Origin: Burkholderia puraquae
GTDB taxonomy: Bacteria > Pseudomonadota > Gammaproteobacteria > Burkholderiales > Burkholderiaceae
Length of the DNA stretch: 64,000 bases
Assembly: GCF_002099195.1 (NCBI RefSeq)
Contig: NZ_NBYX01000009.1
Span: 226,134 to 290,133 of the forward strand
Reading direction: 5' to 3'
Positions 24,179 through 33,486 of the stretch are shown here, one piece after another (positions within the stretch are counted from its first letter, which is position 1; each line of letters opens with the position of its first letter). The notes below the pieces were generated by a model, which was not told the origin of the DNA, ran no database searches, and saw nothing but the letters and a program-made list of their open reading frames with translations. Position numbers and translations under genes: made by a program.

Positions 24179-26755
24179 ATGGGTAATGAAAGCAGCACTG
24201 GCCCATCGTCCACCGACCTCCCGATCATGGTTTTCATCCGTCTCACGTATCGGCGCCGTCCGGCGCCTGCCCGACATCTGCCGTGCGCGCCGCACCCGGC
24301 CGCACCCGTTGCGCCGGGGCGTCTCGCGCGCCGGCTGGCCGGCGCCGTCCTCGTGTCGGCGCTGCTGCCGCTGCCCGCGCTGGCCGACACCGACCCCGAT
24401 GCGGCGCCGGCCGCGCAGCGCGCGGCACGCCGCGCGTTCGACATTCCGGCCGGGCCGCTCGAAGCGTCACTGAACCGGTTCGGCCGCGACGCGGGCATCC
24501 TGCTCGCGTTTCCGGCCGAGCTGACGGCCGGCCTGACGAGCGGTGGCGTGCAGGGCCGTTTCGACGTCGACGGGGCACTCGACCACCTGCTGGCAGGCAC
24601 GGGGCTCGTCGCGTTGCGACAGCCGGGCGGCGGTTACACGCTGAAGCGCGCGGACGGTTCGGTCGCGCGGCCCGTAGCGGCCGGCGCGGCCGCCGGTGCC
24701 GAGTTGCCCGCGATCAATGTGCGCACCCGCGCACTGCGCGCCGAAAGCTATCGCGCGCCGAAGGAGGCGGGCGTGCTGCGTTCCGATATCCCGCTGCTCG
24801 ACACCGCGCAGGCCGTCAACATCGTGCCCGCGCAGGTGCTGCGCGACCAGCGACCGCGCAATCTGGACGACGCGCTCGGCAACGTCAGCGGCATCACGCA
24901 GGGCAACACGCTCGCGGGCACGCAGGACACGATCATGAAGCGTGGCTTCGGCGGCAACCGCGACGGCTCGATCATGCAGAACGGGATGCCGCTCGTGCAG
25001 GGGCGCGCGTTCAATGCGGCGGTCGACAGCGTCGAGGTGCTGAAGGGGCCGACGTCGCTGCTGTACGGGCTGATGGACCCGGGCGGCGTGGTCAACGTCG
25101 TCACCAGGCAGCCGCAGCTCAAGCGCTACAACGCGATCTCGCTCGGCGCGTCGACGTTCGGGCACGGCAAGAACGGCGGCAGCGCGACCTTCGATTCGAC
25201 GGGGCCGGTCGGCGATTCGCGGCTCGCGTACCGGCTGATCGTCGACCAGTCGAACGAGCAGTACTGGCGCAACTTCGGCGAATACCGGCAGACCTTCGTC
25301 GCGCCGTCGCTCGCATGGTACGGGCGCGATACGCAAGTCGTGGCGTCCTACCAGTACCGGAAATTCCATTCGCCGTTCGATCGCGGCACGGCGCTCGACC
25401 CGCGCACCAACGCGCCGCTCGACATTCCCGCGCGACGGCGCATTGACGAGCCGTTCAACAACATGGACGGCGAATCGCACCTCGCGCAGTTGAGCGTCGA
25501 TCATCAGTTCAATGCGGACTGGAGCGCGCATTTCGGCTACAGCTACAACCGCGAGACCTATGACGCGAACCAGCTGCGCACGACGGGCGTCGATCCGGTG
25601 AAGGGCACGATGACGCGCAGCAACGACGCGACGCACGGTTCGCTCAGCACCGACAGCTACGGAATCGGCTACGTGAATGGCAAGCTGATGCTGGGCGGGA
25701 TGCAGCACGACGTGCAGGTCGGCTTCGACACCGAATACCGTCGCATCTATCGCAAGGACATGCTGCGGCAGGCCGTGAAGACGCCGTTCAGCTATATCAA
25801 TCCCGTCTACGGGCTGCTGCCGCCGTCGAGCACGGTGTCCGCGAGCGACAGCGACCAGACCGACACGCTGCACGATGCGTCGGCGTTCGTGCAGGACACG
25901 ATTCACCTGACCGACAAGTGGATCGTGTCGGGCGGGTTGCGCTACATCACGTACAACCAGGTTGCGGGGCGCGGCCGGCCGTTCGTCGCGAACACCGATC
26001 TCAGCGGCTCGAAGTGGCTGCCGCGCGCGGGCGTCGTCTACAAGTGGACCGATACGTTCTCGCTGTACGGCAGTTATTCGCAATCGCTGAAGCCGTCGTC
26101 GTCGATCGCGCCGATGACGGGCTACATCATCGACGGCGCGACGCCGCCGGAGGAAGCGACCGCGTGGGAAGTGGGCGGCAAGCTTGACCTGCCGGGCGGG
26201 CTGACGGGCACGCTCGCGTTCTTCAATATCGACAAGAAGAACGTGCTCGTGTCGCAGTACAACGACGCGACCAAGCTGACCGACTGGCGCACGTCGGGCA
26301 AGGCGCGTTCGCGCGGGATCGAGCTCGACCTGTCGGGCAGGATCGGCGAGCGCGTGAACGTGATCGTGAGCTACGCGTACATCGACGCGAAGACGACCGA
26401 GGATCCGCTGTACACGGGCAACCAGCTGTGGAACGTCGCGCGCCACACCGCGTCGCTCGCGGCCGTCTACGACTTCGGCACGCTGGTCGGCGGCGACGAC
26501 CTGCGCATCGGCGCGGACGTGCGCTACGTCGGCGCGCGGCCCGGCGATTCGGCGAACAGCTTCACGCTGCCGTCGTACGTGCTCGCCGATGCGTTTGCGA
26601 CGTACGACACGCGGATCGGCAAGCAGAAGCTGTCGTTCCAGCTCAACGTGAAGAACCTCTTCAATCGCACCTACTACCCGTCGAGCGCGAACCGTTACTT
26701 CGTCGCGATCGGCGATGCGCGACAGGTGTCGCTGCTCACCACGCTGCAGTTCTGA
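24179..26755 (+). CDS. TonB-dependent siderophore receptor with N-terminal signalling domain
   Basis: The 858-residue receptor has a long signal region and then an STN signalling domain (about 83-155; FDIPAGPLEASLNRFGRDAG). A TonB-box-like LPAINVRT follows, then the plug (SVEVLKGPTSLLYGLMDPGGVVNVVTRQP) and a 22-strand barrel ending SLLTTLQF. The plug phrases are those of the ferric-siderophore FpvA/FoxA/FhuE group, and the STN domain pairs it with the upstream FecR. The ligand cannot be read from sequence. Two starts are possible, ATG 24179 or ATG 24227; the second gives a more compact signal peptide, and neither has a clear ribosome binding site. It probably belongs to the Fur-controlled unit, 53 bases after fecR. 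Confidence 0.92.
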   Translation: MGNESSTGPSSTDLPIMVFIRLTYRRRPAPARHLPCAPHPAAPVAPGRLARRLAGAVLVSALLPLPALADTDPDAAPAAQRAARRAFDIPAGPLEASLNRFGRDAGILLAFPAELTAGLTSGGVQGRFDVDGALDHLLAGTGLVALRQPGGGYTLKRADGSVARPVAAGAAAGAELPAINVRTRALRAESYRAPKEAGVLRSDIPLLDTAQAVNIVPAQVLRDQRPRNLDDALGNVSGITQGNTLAGTQDTIMKRGFGGNRDGSIMQNGMPLVQGRAFNAAVDSVEVLKGPTSLLYGLMDPGGVVNVVTRQPQLKRYNAISLGASTFGHGKNGGSATFDSTGPVGDSRLAYRLIVDQSNEQYWRNFGEYRQTFVAPSLAWYGRDTQVVASYQYRKFHSPFDRGTALDPRTNAPLDIPARRRIDEPFNNMDGESHLAQLSVDHQFNADWSAHFGYSYNRETYDANQLRTTGVDPVKGTMTRSNDATHGSLSTDSYGIGYVNGKLMLGGMQHDVQVGFDTEYRRIYRKDMLRQAVKTPFSYINPVYGLLPPSSTVSASDSDQTDTLHDASAFVQDTIHLTDKWIVSGGLRYITYNQVAGRGRPFVANTDLSGSKWLPRAGVVYKWTDTFSLYGSYSQSLKPSSSIAPMTGYIIDGATPPEEATAWEVGGKLDLPGGLTGTLAFFNIDKKNVLVSQYNDATKLTDWRTSGKARSRGIELDLSGRIGERVNVIVSYAYIDAKTTEDPLYTGNQLWNVARHTASLAAVYDFGTLVGGDDLRIGADVRYVGARPGDSANSFTLPSYVLADAFATYDTRIGKQKLSFQLNVKNLFNRTYYPSSANRYFVAIGDARQVSLLTTLQF

Positions 26756-26810
26756 CCACGCAATCGCCGCGCAGCCGTCACGGCGGCGCGCGGCTTCGGA
26801 GACGATCCAG

Positions 26811-27590
26811 ATGAACCGGAACATGAAGACCGGCGCCGCGCGCGCCGTTGCCGCCGGTGCGCGGCGTCGCGCATTGCGCGCGATCGCGGGCTCGATGCTC
26901 GCGATCGGCGCGGGCCTTGGCCTCGGCGCAGGTATGGCCGCCCCCGCGTTGGCAGCCGATGCATCGCAGGCCGTCACGCGCGTCGCGATGCTCGTGCAGC
27001 TGCGCGGCCCGAACCTGAAGGTCGACGAACGCATCGGCCAGCATCTCGGCGAACGCGGCTACGCGGTGCGCCTGATCGACGAGTCGTCGACGCCCGATGC
27101 GGCGCGCGATGCCGACCTGGTCTTGATCTCGTCGACGGTGTCGTCGAAGAACGTGCGGCCCGGCTGGCGCACGCTCGACAAGCCGCTCGTGACCTGGGAA
27201 AACGACCTGCTCGACGATCTCGCGATGACGGGCAAGCGTCACGACGTCGACTTCGGCGAAACGGGCAAGGAACGCTACCTGTGGCTCGTCAACGCGCCGC
27301 ACCCGATCGCGGCCGGGCTGCCGGCCGGCGCGACGAACGTGTACGGCAAGCAGGCGCCGATGAGCTGGGGCAAGCCGGGGCTCGGCGCGATCACGATCGC
27401 GACCGTGTACGGTCAACCCGACAAGGCCGCGATCTTCGCGTACGAGAAGGGCGCGACGATGGACTACGAAGCACTCGCGCCGGCGCGCCGCGTGATGTTT
27501 TTCCTCGACAACGACACGTTCGCGAACCTGTCGCCGGCCGGTGTCGCGCTGTTCGACGCGGCCGTCGACTGGGCGGCCGGGCGGCGTTGA
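26811..27590 (+). CDS. Exported protein of unknown function next to the receptor
   Basis: The 259-residue protein has an unusually long Arg-rich n-region and a hydrophobic core ending APALA (about residue 48), so export is likely. The mature part looks like a Rossmann-like alpha/beta domain: RVAMLVQLRGPNLKVDE, ADLVLISSTVSSKNV, KPLVTWENDLLDDL, RRVMFFLDNDTFANL. I do not recognise the family with certainty; it resembles exported domains found beside carbohydrate-active enzymes. It lies 55 bases downstream of the receptor on the same strand, so it may be co-expressed under iron limitation. No catalytic motif is evident. Confidence 0.6.
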   Translation: MNRNMKTGAARAVAAGARRRALRAIAGSMLAIGAGLGLGAGMAAPALAADASQAVTRVAMLVQLRGPNLKVDERIGQHLGERGYAVRLIDESSTPDAARDADLVLISSTVSSKNVRPGWRTLDKPLVTWENDLLDDLAMTGKRHDVDFGETGKERYLWLVNAPHPIAAGLPAGATNVYGKQAPMSWGKPGLGAITIATVYGQPDKAAIFAYEKGATMDYEALAPARRVMFFLDNDTFANLSPAGVALFDAAVDWAAGRR

Positions 27591-27618
27591 GCCGCAACGG
27601 CGTCGCGCGCGGCACGAC

Positions 27619-28497
27619 TCACTCCATCCGCCGCCGCGCCGCCGCTTCGATCAGTTGCGCGAGCATCTGCGCCGGTTCCGACATCGTCCGCCGCGCGCGA
27701 TGCACGAGCCCGATGTCGCGGTGGAACGTGTGATGCCCGAGGTCGATCGCGCGCACGCCGGCCGGCCAGCGGCGATAGACGGCGGTCTGCGGGACGATCG
27801 CGACGCCGACGCCGTTCTCGACCAGCTTGACGATCGCGTCGAGCTCGTCGAGTTCGCACGTGTCGCGCACCGCGACGTGCATCTTCCTCAGAAAGCGATC
27901 GACCTGGCGGCCGCCGAACGACGCGCGGTCGTAGCGCACGAACGGCTCGCTCGCGAGCAGTTCGGCCCAGTCCTTGCCCTTCACGCTGCGTGGCACGATC
28001 AGCCGGAACGGTTCCTGCGCGAGCGTCGTCCAGTGCAGGTCGCTCTGCAGCGAAAACGGCGGCCGGATGATCGCGGCCATGTCGATCTCGCCCGCGTCGA
28101 CCCGGTTCACCAGTTCGATCGACAGCCCCGGGATCACGCGGGTCCGGCACGCGGGATGCCGGCGATGGAAATCGGCGAGCGCGGCCGGCAGCAGTGCGCT
28201 CTGTACCGACGCGATCGCGCCGATCGTCACGCGCACGCTGGCCGGCGAACCGGGCGCCGTCGAGCTCAGGTTTTCGTACAGGCCGAGCAGTGCCTGCGCC
28301 TGGTCGAGCACGTGATGACCCATCTCGTTGAGCCGGGCCGACCGGCCTTGCCGGTCGAACAGCGCGAAGCCGAGCTCGGCTTCGAGACGCTGCATCTGCG
28401 CGCTCACGGCTGCCTGCGTGAGCCCGATACGGTTGCCGGCTGCGGCGAACGTGCCTTCCCGGGCGACGGCGACGAGGGTTTTCAGTTCGCGGATCAT
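27619..28497 (-). CDS. LysR-family transcriptional regulator
   Basis: The 292-residue protein has the N-terminal winged helix-turn-helix MIRELKTLVAVAREGTFAAAGNRIGLTQAAVSAQMQRLE, then a periplasmic-binding-protein-like effector domain (VRVTIGAIASVQSALLP). LysR regulators bind a co-inducer and act on a divergent neighbour. The divergent neighbour here is the VOC-domain gene at 28610, separated by 112 A+T-rich bases that contain an inverted repeat. The co-inducer is unknown. Confidence 0.93.
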   Translation of the reverse strand: MIRELKTLVAVAREGTFAAAGNRIGLTQAAVSAQMQRLEAELGFALFDRQGRSARLNEMGHHVLDQAQALLGLYENLSSTAPGSPASVRVTIGAIASVQSALLPAALADFHRRHPACRTRVIPGLSIELVNRVDAGEIDMAAIIRPPFSLQSDLHWTTLAQEPFRLIVPRSVKGKDWAELLASEPFVRYDRASFGGRQVDRFLRKMHVAVRDTCELDELDAIVKLVENGVGVAIVPQTAVYRRWPAGVRAIDLGHHTFHRDIGLVHRARRTMSEPAQMLAQLIEAAARRRME

Positions 28498-28542
28498 TAA
28501 TCAATTCTGTTTGTGAATGATGCAACTATATATTGATTTAAT
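28496..28542. promoter_or_regulatory. Inverted repeat in the LysR/VOC divergent region
   Basis: ATTAATCAAT (28496-28505) is mirrored by ATTGATTTAAT (28532-28542) across a 26-base spacer in a strongly A+T-rich stretch. It overlaps the LysR start codon region. It could be a LysR autoregulatory site or part of overlapping promoters. The two halves are nearly but not perfectly symmetrical. Confidence 0.4.
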
Positions 28543-28609
28543 TTTTGCTTGACCTTGACTACCATGGTGCCGTCCTCGCGCCACGCGAGCGTTCCTTCAC
28601 GAGGCAACC

Positions 28610-29035
28610 ATGAGTCTTTCCCCGTTTCACCTGGCGATCCCGGTCTACGACCTGCCGGCCGCACGCGATTTCTACGGCCGTGTGTTCGGGCTGGAAGAGG
28701 GGCGGTCGAGCGCGCAGTGGGTCGACTTCGACTTCTACGGTCACCAGCTCGTGATCCACGAACATCCGAAGACTGCCTCGCAGGAAGGCGCGCATACGAA
28801 CGCGGTCGACGGTCACGACGTGCCGGTGCCGCATTTCGGGATCGTGCTCGACTGGCCGAGCTGGGAAGCGCTGGCCGAGCGGCTGCGATCGTTCGGCGTG
28901 ACCTTCGTGATCGAACCGTATGTGCGGTTCCAGGGGCAGGTCGGCGAACAGGCGACGATGTTCCTGTTCGATCCGTGCGGCAATGCACTCGAATTCAAGG
29001 CGTTCCGCGATATCGGCCAGTTGTTCGCGAAGTGA
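28610..29035 (+). CDS. VOC-superfamily (glyoxalase/dioxygenase fold) protein
   Basis: The 141-residue protein is one VOC domain of two beta-alpha-beta-beta-beta modules. It opens with [22 protein letters not shown] and has the second module's metal-ligand strand at [11 protein letters not shown]. It ends with [16 protein letters not shown], where the Glu is the usual last metal ligand. Members include glyoxalase I, extradiol dioxygenases and resistance proteins; which reaction this one performs cannot be told. It is divergent from the LysR gene and probably controlled by it. Confidence 0.88.
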   Translation: MSLSPFHLAIPVYDLPAARDFYGRVFGLEEGRSSAQWVDFDFYGHQLVIHEHPKTASQEGAHTNAVDGHDVPVPHFGIVLDWPSWEALAERLRSFGVTFVIEPYVRFQGQVGEQATMFLFDPCGNALEFKAFRDIGQLFAK

Positions 29036-29167
29036 CCGGCGGCGCGGTCAGCGCCGATTGAAATTGGGTGCGAGAATGCGGCCTCCGGCTAGGCTGCGCG
29101 CATGCGCACCGGCCTGCGCCGCGCCGCACGGCATCTGTCCGTGCGTGCCGTTCTCCAAGGAACCCGT

Positions 29168-29752
29168 ATGGACCGTCACATCGCTCCGGTGGAGCTGAAG
29201 AAAGCCTACCGTCTCCTCAACCACGGCCCGACCGTGCTCGTGTCGGCCCGCCACGACGGCGTCGACAACGTGATGGCCGCCGCATGGGCGTGCGCGCTGG
29301 ACTTCCTGCCGCCGAAGCTGACGGTCGTACTCGACAAGTCCGCGAAGACCCGCGAGCTCGTCGAGCGCAGCGGCACGTTCGTGATCCAGGTGCCGACGGC
29401 GGCGCAGCTGCAGCTCACGCATGCGGTCGGCAGCCACAGTCTCGCGGAGCGGCCCGACAAGCTGCGCGAAGCGGGCGTCACGCTGTTCGACGTCGAAGGC
29501 CACGACCTGCCGTTCGTCGCCGGCTGTTCGGGCTGGCTCGCGTGCCGGCTGGTTCCGGAGCCGCACAACCAGCAGGCCTACGACCTGTTCATCGGCGAAG
29601 TGGTCGCGGCGTGGTCCGATACGCGCGTGTTCCGCGACGGCCACTGGTATTTCGAATCGGCCGATCCGGCGCTGCGCAGCCTGCACTACATCGCGGGCGG
29701 CAATTTCTATGCGATCGGCGAATCGCTGCACGTCGATCCGGACGCGCAGTAA
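29168..29752 (+). CDS. Flavin reductase-like FMN-binding protein
   Basis: The 194-residue protein has the split-barrel flavin-reductase layout: NHGPTVLVSARHDGVDNVMAAAWACALDFLPPKLTVVLD, then KTRELVERSGTFVIQVPT, and FIGEVVAAWSD near the end. Such proteins bind FMN and reduce it with NAD(P)H, or act as flavin-dependent oxidoreductases. The ATG at 29168 was chosen because homology starts there. The gene is followed by a hairpin and a T-run shared with the end of the convergent LysR gene. Confidence 0.88.
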   Translation: MDRHIAPVELKKAYRLLNHGPTVLVSARHDGVDNVMAAAWACALDFLPPKLTVVLDKSAKTRELVERSGTFVIQVPTAAQLQLTHAVGSHSLAERPDKLREAGVTLFDVEGHDLPFVAGCSGWLACRLVPEPHNQQAYDLFIGEVVAAWSDTRVFRDGHWYFESADPALRSLHYIAGGNFYAIGESLHVDPDAQ

Positions 29753-29785
29753 GCGTCGGGCGGGCGACCGGTCCCGCCGATCCGG

Positions 29786-29809
29786 GCGCGCGGTTCACGC
29801 GCGCTTTTT
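29786..29809 (+). terminator. Rho-independent terminator after the flavin reductase gene
   Basis: The 7-base-pair stem GCGCGCG/CGCGCGC has a GTTCA loop and is followed by five T residues (29805-29809). It stops rightward transcription from the flavin reductase gene. Its right part overlaps the last codons of the convergent LysR gene, which ends at 29795. Confidence 0.75.
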
Positions 29810-30691
29810 CAATTCAATCAGCATGGTTTCGGCGAACGCCTGCGCGACGCGCGGCAGCGTGCGGCCGCGCTTCGTGACGAGCGCGATCGGCCGCGCGAAC
29901 GCGGGGTCGTCGATCGGCTTCGCGACCAGCTCGGGCTCGGCGCGCACCTCGCGCGCGGTGGCCGGCAGGATCGTCACGCCGAGGCCGCCGCGCACCATCG
30001 CGACGGCCGTCATCATGTAGGTCGGCTCGCACGCGATGTCGGGCGTGCAGCCGGCCGCGTCCAGCGCGGCGTCGACGACGCTGCGCACGCTCGTGCCCTG
30101 CGCGGTGAGCACGAGCGGCACGGCCGCGACGTCGGCGGTGCTCACGCGGCGCTTGCGCGCGAGCGGATGATCCTTCGGGCACACGGCGACGAGCCGGTCG
30201 GCGCCCGCATACAGCACCTCCAGCGATGCATCGAAGGTGTCGCCGCCCGTCAATCCGAGATCGGCCTCCTCGTTGCGCACGAGCGCGGTGACGAGGCTCG
30301 CGACACCGTCGCGGATCTCGAAGCCCGCGCGCGGCACCGCGCGCCGGAACGACTGGATCAGCTCAGGCAGCATGCTGGACGCGAAGGTCGGCAGGCACGC
30401 GAGCCGCACCGTGCCGCTCGTGCCTTCGCCGAGCGCGCGCGCATCGCGCAGCACGCGCTCCATGTCGTCGAGCGAGCGCTGCAGCAGCGGCAGCAGCTCG
30501 CGCCCGGTCTGCGTGAGCGCGACGCTGCGGCTGTTGCGGTCGAACAGGCGCGCACCGACGATTTCCTCGAGCCGGCGGATCTGCACGGTCAGCGCCGGCT
30601 GCGACAGGTGCAGGCGCGCGGCCGCACGCGTGAAGTTGCCGGCCTGCGCGACGGTGACGAACGCGCGAATGTCGCGAAGATTCAGATCCAT
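29795..30691 (-). CDS. LysR-family transcriptional regulator of the CitMHS/AtuA unit
   Basis: The 298-residue protein has the winged helix-turn-helix MDLNLRDIRAFVTVAQAGNFTRAAARLHLSQPALTVQIRRLEE and a LysR substrate-binding domain (GTVRLACLPTFASSMLPELI). It is divergent from the transporter gene at 30789, with 97 bases between. It therefore probably controls the transporter and the two AtuA-type genes that follow. The co-inducer is probably the transported organic acid or a breakdown product of it. Confidence 0.93.
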   Translation of the reverse strand: MDLNLRDIRAFVTVAQAGNFTRAAARLHLSQPALTVQIRRLEEIVGARLFDRNSRSVALTQTGRELLPLLQRSLDDMERVLRDARALGEGTSGTVRLACLPTFASSMLPELIQSFRRAVPRAGFEIRDGVASLVTALVRNEEADLGLTGGDTFDASLEVLYAGADRLVAVCPKDHPLARKRRVSTADVAAVPLVLTAQGTSVRSVVDAALDAAGCTPDIACEPTYMMTAVAMVRGGLGVTILPATAREVRAEPELVAKPIDDPAFARPIALVTKRGRTLPRVAQAFAETMLIELKKRA

Positions 30692-30788
30692 AACGGTTCG
30701 TGATTGCTGCGATCAAATCATTTCAATTGTGCTATCGCTGCGCCGACCTTACGCTCGTCTCCAACAAAAGACAAGGTAGGAGACACGG

Positions 30789-32087
30789 ATGCTGCCGTTA
30801 CTCGGGCTTGGCACGATCGTCGTGCTGCTGGCCGCGATTCTGTCGAAGCGGATGTCGCCGCTCGTTGCGCTGATCATCGTGCCGATCGCCGCATCGCTGA
30901 TCGGCGGCTTCGGGCTGCATACGAGCAAATTCGTGATCGACGGGCTGAAGGGCCTCGCGCCCGTCGTCGGGATGTTCGTGTTCGCGATTCTCTATTTCGG
31001 GACGATCACCGACGCCGGCACGCTCGACCCGATCATCGACCGGATCCTGCGCGCGGTCGGCACGCGGCCGACGCGCATCGTGATGGGCACGACGCTGCTC
31101 GCGCTGCTGATCCACCTCGACGGCTCGGGCGCCGTCTGCTTTCTCGTGACGATTCCGGCCGTGCTGCCGCTGTACGACCGGCTGAAGATGGACCGGCGCG
31201 TGCTGGCCGCCGCGGTGTCGATGGCCGCGGGCATCAACTTCCTGCCGTGGACGGGGCCGATGATCCGCGCGTCGGCGTCGCTGCACCTGCCGGTGTCGGC
31301 GCTGTTCAATCCGCTGATTCCGGTGCAGGCGATCGGGCTCGTGTTCGTGTTCGGCGTCGCATACTGGCTCGGGCGGCGCGAGGAGAAGCGGCTCGGCCTG
31401 TCGCGCGACGATGCGTCGATCCCGCTGCCGAAGCGCGAGCTGACACCCGACGAGCAGGCGCTGCGCCGGCCGCACCTGTTCTGGTTCAACCTCGTGCTGA
31501 CGCTCGTCGTGCTCGGCACGATGGTCGTGATGGGCGAGAAGATCCCGCCCGCGATCATGTTCATGGTCGGGCTGTGCATCGCGTTGATGGTGAACTACCC
31601 GGACGTCGACATGCAGAGAAAGCGCGTCGACGCGCATGCCCGCGCTGCGCTGATGATGGCCGGCATCCTGCTCGCGGCCGGCGTGTTCACGGGGATCATG
31701 CAGGGCAGCGGGATGCTGAAGGCGATGGCGCAGGCGGCGGTCGGCTTCGTGCCGCCGTCGATGGCCGGCCACATCCCGGTCGCGCTCGGCTTCGCGTCGA
31801 TGCCGCTCAGCATGCTGTTCGATCCCGATTCGTTCTACTTCGGCGTGTTGCCCGTGATCGCGGAGGTGGCCGGCCAGCTCGGCGTGCCGGCCGTGCAGGT
31901 CGGACAGGCCGCGCTGCTCGGCCAGATGACGACCGGGTTCCCGGTCAGCCCGCTGACGCCCGCGACGTTCCTCGTCGTCGGCCTGTGCGGCATCGAGCTG
32001 GCCGAGCACCAGAAATTCACCTTCCCGCTGCTGTTCGGCGCCTCGATCGTGATGACGGTCGCGTGCGTCGCGCTGGGCATCTTTTGA
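30789..32087 (+). CDS. CitMHS-family citrate/organic-acid transporter
   Basis: The 432-residue protein has 11-12 hydrophobic helices and the CitMHS layout: MLPLLGLGTIVVLLAAILSKRMSPLVALI, IHLDGSGAVCFLVTIPA, NFLPWTGPMIRAS, SMLFDPDSFYFGVLPV, TTGFPVSPLTPATFLVVGLCG. Family members import divalent-metal citrate complexes with protons. A GGAG ribosome binding site lies about 9 bases before the ATG. It is followed by the AtuA-type genes on the same strand, so the cargo may be a substrate of that pathway rather than citrate itself. Confidence 0.9.
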   Translation: MLPLLGLGTIVVLLAAILSKRMSPLVALIIVPIAASLIGGFGLHTSKFVIDGLKGLAPVVGMFVFAILYFGTITDAGTLDPIIDRILRAVGTRPTRIVMGTTLLALLIHLDGSGAVCFLVTIPAVLPLYDRLKMDRRVLAAAVSMAAGINFLPWTGPMIRASASLHLPVSALFNPLIPVQAIGLVFVFGVAYWLGRREEKRLGLSRDDASIPLPKRELTPDEQALRRPHLFWFNLVLTLVVLGTMVVMGEKIPPAIMFMVGLCIALMVNYPDVDMQRKRVDAHARAALMMAGILLAAGVFTGIMQGSGMLKAMAQAAVGFVPPSMAGHIPVALGFASMPLSMLFDPDSFYFGVLPVIAEVAGQLGVPAVQVGQAALLGQMTTGFPVSPLTPATFLVVGLCGIELAEHQKFTFPLLFGASIVMTVACVALGIF

Positions 32088-32127
32088 TCTTTCCCGGCGG
32101 CGAAACCCGCCGGACGACGGTACGGAC

Positions 32128-33486
32128 ATGACAGCAAAGCAACCTGAACGGCGCGTGCGCATCGGCGCCGGCGCCGGCTACTCGGGCGACCGGATCGAGC
32201 CCGCAGTCGAACTGGCCGAACACGGGCAGCTCGACTATCTCGTCTTCGAATGCCTGGCCGAGCGCACGATCGCGATCGCGCAGCAGGCGCGGCGCAAGGA
32301 CCCGGCGCTCGGCTACGATCCGCTGCTCGACGCGCGGATGCACGCGGTGCTGCCGGTCGCCGTGCCGAAGGGCGTGCGTATCGTGTCGAACATGGGCGCG
32401 GCGAATCCGCGTGCGGCCGCACGGCGCACCGCGCAGATCGCGCAATCGCTTGGTTTCGCACAGCTGAAGGTCGCGGCGGTCGAAGGCGACGACGTGCTCG
32501 GCGTCGTGCTGCGCGGCGCGTTCCGCTTCGAGGAATCGGGTGACGACGTCGCCGCGTATCGCGACCGCATCGTGTCCGCGAACGCCTACCTCGGCGCGGC
32601 GCCGATCGTCGACGCGCTCGCGGCCGGCGCGGACGTCGTGCTGACCGGGCGCGTCGCCGATCCGTCGCTGTTCGCCGCACCGCTGATCCACGCGTTCGGC
32701 TGGCGGATGGACGACTGGGACACGCTTGGCGCTGCGACGGTCGTCGGCCACCTGCTCGAATGCGCGGGGCAGGTGACGGGCGGCTATTTCGCCGATCCCG
32801 GCTACAAGAACGTGCCGGACCTTGCGCGGCTGGGGTTTCCGATCGGCGAAGTCGCGGCCGACGGCACGGCCGTGATCACGAAGGTGCCGCACGCGGGCGG
32901 CCGCGTGAGCGCGGCGACCTGCAAGGAACAGCTGCTCTACGAGATTCACGATCCGGCGCGGTATCTGCAGCCCGACGTCGTCGCGGATTTCACGCAGGTC
33001 ACCGTTGTCGAGGAGGCGACCGATCGCGTGCGCGTGACGGGCGCACGCGGCATTGCGCGGCCCGACACGCTGAAAGTGTCGGTGGCTTATGTTGACGGTT
33101 ACATCGGCGAAGGCCAGATCTCGTATGGCGGCCCGGGTGCGCTCGAGCGTGCGCGTCTTGCGCTCGAGATCGTCCGCGAGCGGCTCGCGCTGACCGGTGT
33201 CGCCGCGACCGAGTTGCGCTTCGACCTGATCGGCGTCGATGCGCTCTATGGCGGCGCGACGCCTGCCGTGCGCGGCGAGCCGGCCGAGGTGCGCGTGCGG
33301 GTGGCCGGCCGTGCGGCGAGCGCCGCCGAAGCGGCACGCATCGGCAATGAAGTCGAGACGCTCTATACGAACGGGCCGGCCGGCGGCGGCGGCGCGTTCA
33401 AGTCGACCCGCGAGGTGATCGCGGTGCAGTCGGTGCTGCTGCCGCGCGCGGCCGTGACGCCGTCGTTTTCGTTCGTGGAGGCCTGA
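32128..33486 (+). CDS. AtuA-family protein (DUF1446)
   Basis: The 452-residue protein opens RVRIGAGAGYSGDRIEPAVELAEHGQLDYLVFECLAERT and contains IVSNMGAANPRAAA, GRVADPSLFAAPL, and a C-terminal GPAGGGGAFKSTREVI loop, all typical of DUF1446. AtuA was named from acyclic terpene (citronellol/geraniol) utilisation, but the family is much wider and its reaction is not established. It lies 40 bases after the transporter, and its stop shares one base with the start of the next gene. The set looks like uptake plus catabolism of an organic acid. Confidence 0.9.
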   Translation: MTAKQPERRVRIGAGAGYSGDRIEPAVELAEHGQLDYLVFECLAERTIAIAQQARRKDPALGYDPLLDARMHAVLPVAVPKGVRIVSNMGAANPRAAARRTAQIAQSLGFAQLKVAAVEGDDVLGVVLRGAFRFEESGDDVAAYRDRIVSANAYLGAAPIVDALAAGADVVLTGRVADPSLFAAPLIHAFGWRMDDWDTLGAATVVGHLLECAGQVTGGYFADPGYKNVPDLARLGFPIGEVAADGTAVITKVPHAGGRVSAATCKEQLLYEIHDPARYLQPDVVADFTQVTVVEEATDRVRVTGARGIARPDTLKVSVAYVDGYIGEGQISYGGPGALERARLALEIVRERLALTGVAATELRFDLIGVDALYGGATPAVRGEPAEVRVRVAGRAASAAEAARIGNEVETLYTNGPAGGGGAFKSTREVIAVQSVLLPRAAVTPSFSFVEA

